64,000 nucleotides of DNA from Tetragonia tetragonoides (Eukaryota; Streptophyta; Magnoliopsida; Caryophyllales; Aizoaceae): NCBI GenBank assembly GCA_038025085.1, contig CM076148.1, positions 38,771,691 through 38,835,690 of the forward strand, in the 5' to 3' direction. Position numbers and translations under genes: made by a program. The notes beneath the pieces were generated by a model. That model did not search any database, had not been told where the DNA came from, and saw nothing but the letters and a program-made list of their open reading frames with translations. Shown piece after piece: positions 61,245 through 64,000 of this stretch (position 1 is the stretch's first letter; every line of letters starts with the position of its first letter).

Positions 61245-61400
61245 CTGTTCTTTTCAATGAAATGGTGTAAAACAGAATGGAACGAAACAGAATAAAATGA
61301 CACGAAAGATAACGGAACTAATTGACATATTGGACACTGAATGTGAGAAAAAATAAAAATCCAAAATGAGATGCAGGTTAGATTGGAAAGGAACGATTCA
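61245..61400. mobile_element. Relic of the GGAACGGAAC MITE family
   Basis: Starts GGTCCTGTTCTTTTCAATGA and has the GAATGGAACGAAACAGAAT words of the MITE at 29253-29437. The right end is degraded against the next MITE. Confidence 0.4.
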
Positions 61401-61410
61401 GATTAACTTA

Positions 61411-61641
61411 GGGTGCGTTCTTTAGAGCTTACACGATCAGTGCAGTTCAGGTGTCAATTCAGAAATTTCCAATTCAGTTAAGTGATGTTCAGTTCAGTTT
61501 AGTGGTGCTAAGTTTAGAAGCATACTTTTTGTCTTACATATCAAGTTGTATTAAATTCAATTCAGTGGTGTCCAGTCAATTCAGCGGTGTTGAGTTCAAT
61601 TCAGTTCAGTTCTGGTAAGTTCAGCTCTAAAGAACGCACCC
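61411..61641. mobile_element. TTA MITE, 231 bp, perfect 19-bp TIRs
   Basis: Begins GGGTGCGTTCTTTAGAGCT and ends with its exact reverse complement. TTA lies on both sides (61408-61410 and 61642-61644). The 3-bp target and size fit a Tourist-like (PIF/Harbinger) MITE. The interior is rich in cagttcag words. The right TTA is also the left TTA of the next MITE. Confidence 0.9.
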
Positions 61642-61644
61642 TTA

Positions 61645-61914
61645 GGCTCTGTTTGATTCAACTTAATTTCACTTAAATTCAGTTTATTTTAGTCCAGTTC
61701 AGTTCATTTTGTGCGTAACTTTATCACTCATATAGCTTTTTATTCCGAAATAATTCCATGATGATAACTATGTCATCGGAAAAATCTCAAAGCATACCTT
61801 CAAATGAGTCCAATATGACTAAGTTTGGATGGATTTTAAATGGTTAACGGTCAAGTTAGAAAAATCAATTCAATTCAATTCATATCGGTTTTATCCAGTG
61901 AATCAAACGGAGCC
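61645..61914. mobile_element. TTA MITE, 270 bp, abutting the previous one
   Basis: Begins GGCTCTGTTTGATTCA and ends (reverse complement) GGCTCCGTTTGATTCA, one mismatch, with TTA on both sides (61642-61644 and 61915-61917). A diverged relative lies at 253-530. Non-coding. Confidence 0.88.
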
Positions 61915-62943
61915 TTAGTATACAATGCTAATTCCACCAAATATTTATATACAAGTATAAAACTAATATACAAAATAGCATATAATTTATGTCAATTTGA
62001 CAAATTATTTTAAATATATGAAGAACTACTTAGCCTCCGGCAAGAAGCATATCGCCATATAAACGAACATTTAAAGTTCATAAATAATTAAAGTTTAGGG
62101 TGATAAAAGAGTTTGACTTATAGGTTTTAGAGTTTTAACAAAGCTTCATTGTCCATAGAGCATCACTTAAGAGAAAAAATTGCTTAATTTTTTTTTAAAA
62201 AATAATGACAAATATATAAGAAAAACAAAGAGATTGTGGCAATTTCAAGTTTTTATTTTTCTATTGGTGCATATATGCATATGATCACTATTGAACGTAA
62301 ACTTTTCAATAAATCTTGCAATGCACAAGATTACCTTCATGTCCAACACGAATCCAAACTATCGAAGTGAAATTGCCAACATATTTCGATCCTCGATATC
62401 ATCTTTACTAATATCATATGAATGTATTTATTTTAAAATATTAACACTTAACTCGTGCAACGCACGGGCTTCATATCTAGTGGTAATTGAAAAGTTAAAA
62501 TGTCACAAGCAAGATTTCCTTCATTCATTCAAAAAAAAAGAAGAAGTTATTATAAAATATGGTTTCTGACAAATATCCACAATTTTTTATAATACATTTT
62601 CCCAAATAATAAAGAGGTCTAGAAGGAGAGTCATGCCATTGCTAAGAGGCACTCATTAATGCAAGCAAGTGATAACATGATGGAAATACAATTGGTTGGT
62701 TTTCTGAATTTAAGGTCTTAAGAGAAAAATTATTTATGGCAAGATACATTTATGTCACGAACGTGATTCCAATATGACAAACCTTTTTATTTTTCACCAT
62801 CTGAAATCCTAGAGTCATGAACTCATGATATTGACAAAATGTTAGCCATAGCAACAATTACCTCTACTTTAATGTTCTCTAATCTCCATGGTTCCCAACT
62901 TTCATCATTTAGCGGAAACAAATTGTACGTATGTATATCCTTA

Positions 62944-63836
62944 TGAGGATTGCTTAATGTAAATCTAGAATTACGTAATGTAAATTTTATTTCCCTAAAT
63001 ACCCTTAATACTTTCCCACGCTCACTCCTACCTCTCTGAGTCTCTCCAATCTCTATCTGTTCCATCTTGATGCACAAATTAAGAATGTTAGTCCTGTGAC
63101 TGAAATTATACCAAGGGGGGGTCGAAGTCACCGGCAAGGGGGATGAGGTGGCGGATGGGACAAAGGATAGGGAGGCGATGGAGGTGGTGAGTGGCAAGAA
63201 GCGGCTGAGCATGGTGGTGGTGAGTGGCGAGAAGCGAATGGATCTAGAGAAACCCATCTGAAGCCCATCGGAACCATGCCAGCCCACCCAACTGTCGCCA
63301 TCCCATCATCGAAACCCATTCGAGACCCACCGCAACCAAGTCACCGCCATCCAACCACCACCATAAACCCTAACTCAATGAATAACTCAATAAATTCAGA
63401 ATTGTATTGTTACTCAGTGCTCTGTATGGACTTAGGATTGTTCTGTGGCCACCATTTATTGCAAGTTTTTGCAACCATGCTTCGATAAACTTCTACATGG
63501 ACTATCATCAGGAATAATACTTCTCTATTGGCTTCTCCTATGATCTGTTTTTTTTTTCTTAATTTTTGCATTGAATTACTTGATTATGATCATTCTATAA
63601 TTGATTGTGTCATAGATATTGTTCATATTAAAGCATTATCTATGGTGATGATTTAGTTTAATATTTCACAGTGAAGGTAACGAAAGGGGATTGGAAAGCT
63701 AATTAGAGAGATTTATCATTTAAGAGCAAAAAGAATAAGGAGAAGGAGTTGTGTTTCAAATGAAAATGGCGTTTTGGTAACTTTTGTAACAAAAATATTT
63801 ACGTTAAGTAATTTTAGATTTACGTTAAACAGTTTC
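62944..63836. mobile_element. MULE-like element with GC-rich internal segment
   Basis: Long imperfect terminal inverted repeats (about 40 bp) share TAATGTAAATCTAGAATTAC on the left and TAACGTAAATCTAAAATTAC on the right as reverse complement. Imperfect 9-bp flanks ATATCCTTA (62935-62943) and GTATCTTTA (63837-63845) fit a Mutator-type target. Copy A has one uninterrupted site at about 33815-33825. The interior at about 63110-63370 is markedly GC-rich and open on the minus strand (Ser/Thr/Pro-rich, 63287-62823), suggesting a captured gene piece, but I cannot name the donor. No MULE transposase is present. Confidence 0.7.
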
Positions 63837-64000
63837 GTATCTTTACCCATTACTAACATTAGAAGTACTATGCTCTGCTTCTGGTTTGTTATTATCCACC
63901 AAATATAACAAAATAATAAACAAATAACGTATTATGTTAAGGGATATAATGTTTGTCAACAAAAAAGAGAATATATGTTTGTCAATAAAAAGGAGATAAG

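Noticed and set aside
62823..63319. Minus-strand frames of 154 and 63 codons in the MULE-like element
   Set aside because: Low-complexity Ser/Thr/Pro-rich translations of the GC-rich core; kept only as a hint of captured sequence, not as a gene.

Overview
The window is plant nuclear DNA: AT-rich, with GT-AG introns, two multi-exon genes with plant-type products (a Golgi O-fucosyltransferase and a chloroplast-targeted Rubisco LSMT-type SET methyltransferase), and a dense layer of plant transposable elements (L1-type LINEs with a plant RNase H, a Ty3/gypsy element, Helitrons, TTA-target MITEs, tRNA-derived SINEs). I read it as a core eudicot; I cannot fix the species from the sequence alone.

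Layout. 1-6.95 kb: non-genic, with a TIR element (4189-6779) that hosts a nested Helitron. 7.0-13.9 kb: O-fucosyltransferase gene, + strand, 8 coding exons, 513 codons, with two short uORFs before or overlapping the start. 15.1-19.65 kb: RBCMT/LSMT-like gene, - strand, 6 coding exons, 488 codons, convergent with the first gene; a small Helitron begins about 175 bp upstream of its ATG. 20.6-24.3 kb: a ~310-bp satellite-like repeat, a ~1.7-kb element with hairpin ends, and a MITE. 24.5-28.4 kb: a degenerate tandem array of fragments of an unrecognised membrane-protein gene (- strand), including an inverted promoter fragment that creates a chimeric ORF.

28.6-64 kb: almost wholly repeats. A segment near 28.6-34.0 kb (copy A) is duplicated at 54.3-64.0 kb (copy B, running off the window end). 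Each copy serves as the unoccupied reference for insertions in the other: a SINE in A, and two Helitrons and a MULE-like element in B. A ~2.9-kb stretch holding a truncated LINE is present only in A. Between the copies lies a 5.7-kb LINE (38124-49804), expanded to 11.7 kb by a Ty3/gypsy element with 5-bp TSDs (CGTGG) and a hAT-type MITE with 8-bp TSDs (CGGAGGGT).

Function. Only the two cellular genes look intact. Every transposon protein found carries frameshifts or stops. I found no convincing rRNA, tRNA, CRISPR or unknown multi-gene system. The most informative structures are the reciprocal empty sites in the duplicated block, the chimeric ORF near 26.6-27.4 kb, and the G-box-rich Helitron at 55.6-57.5 kb.
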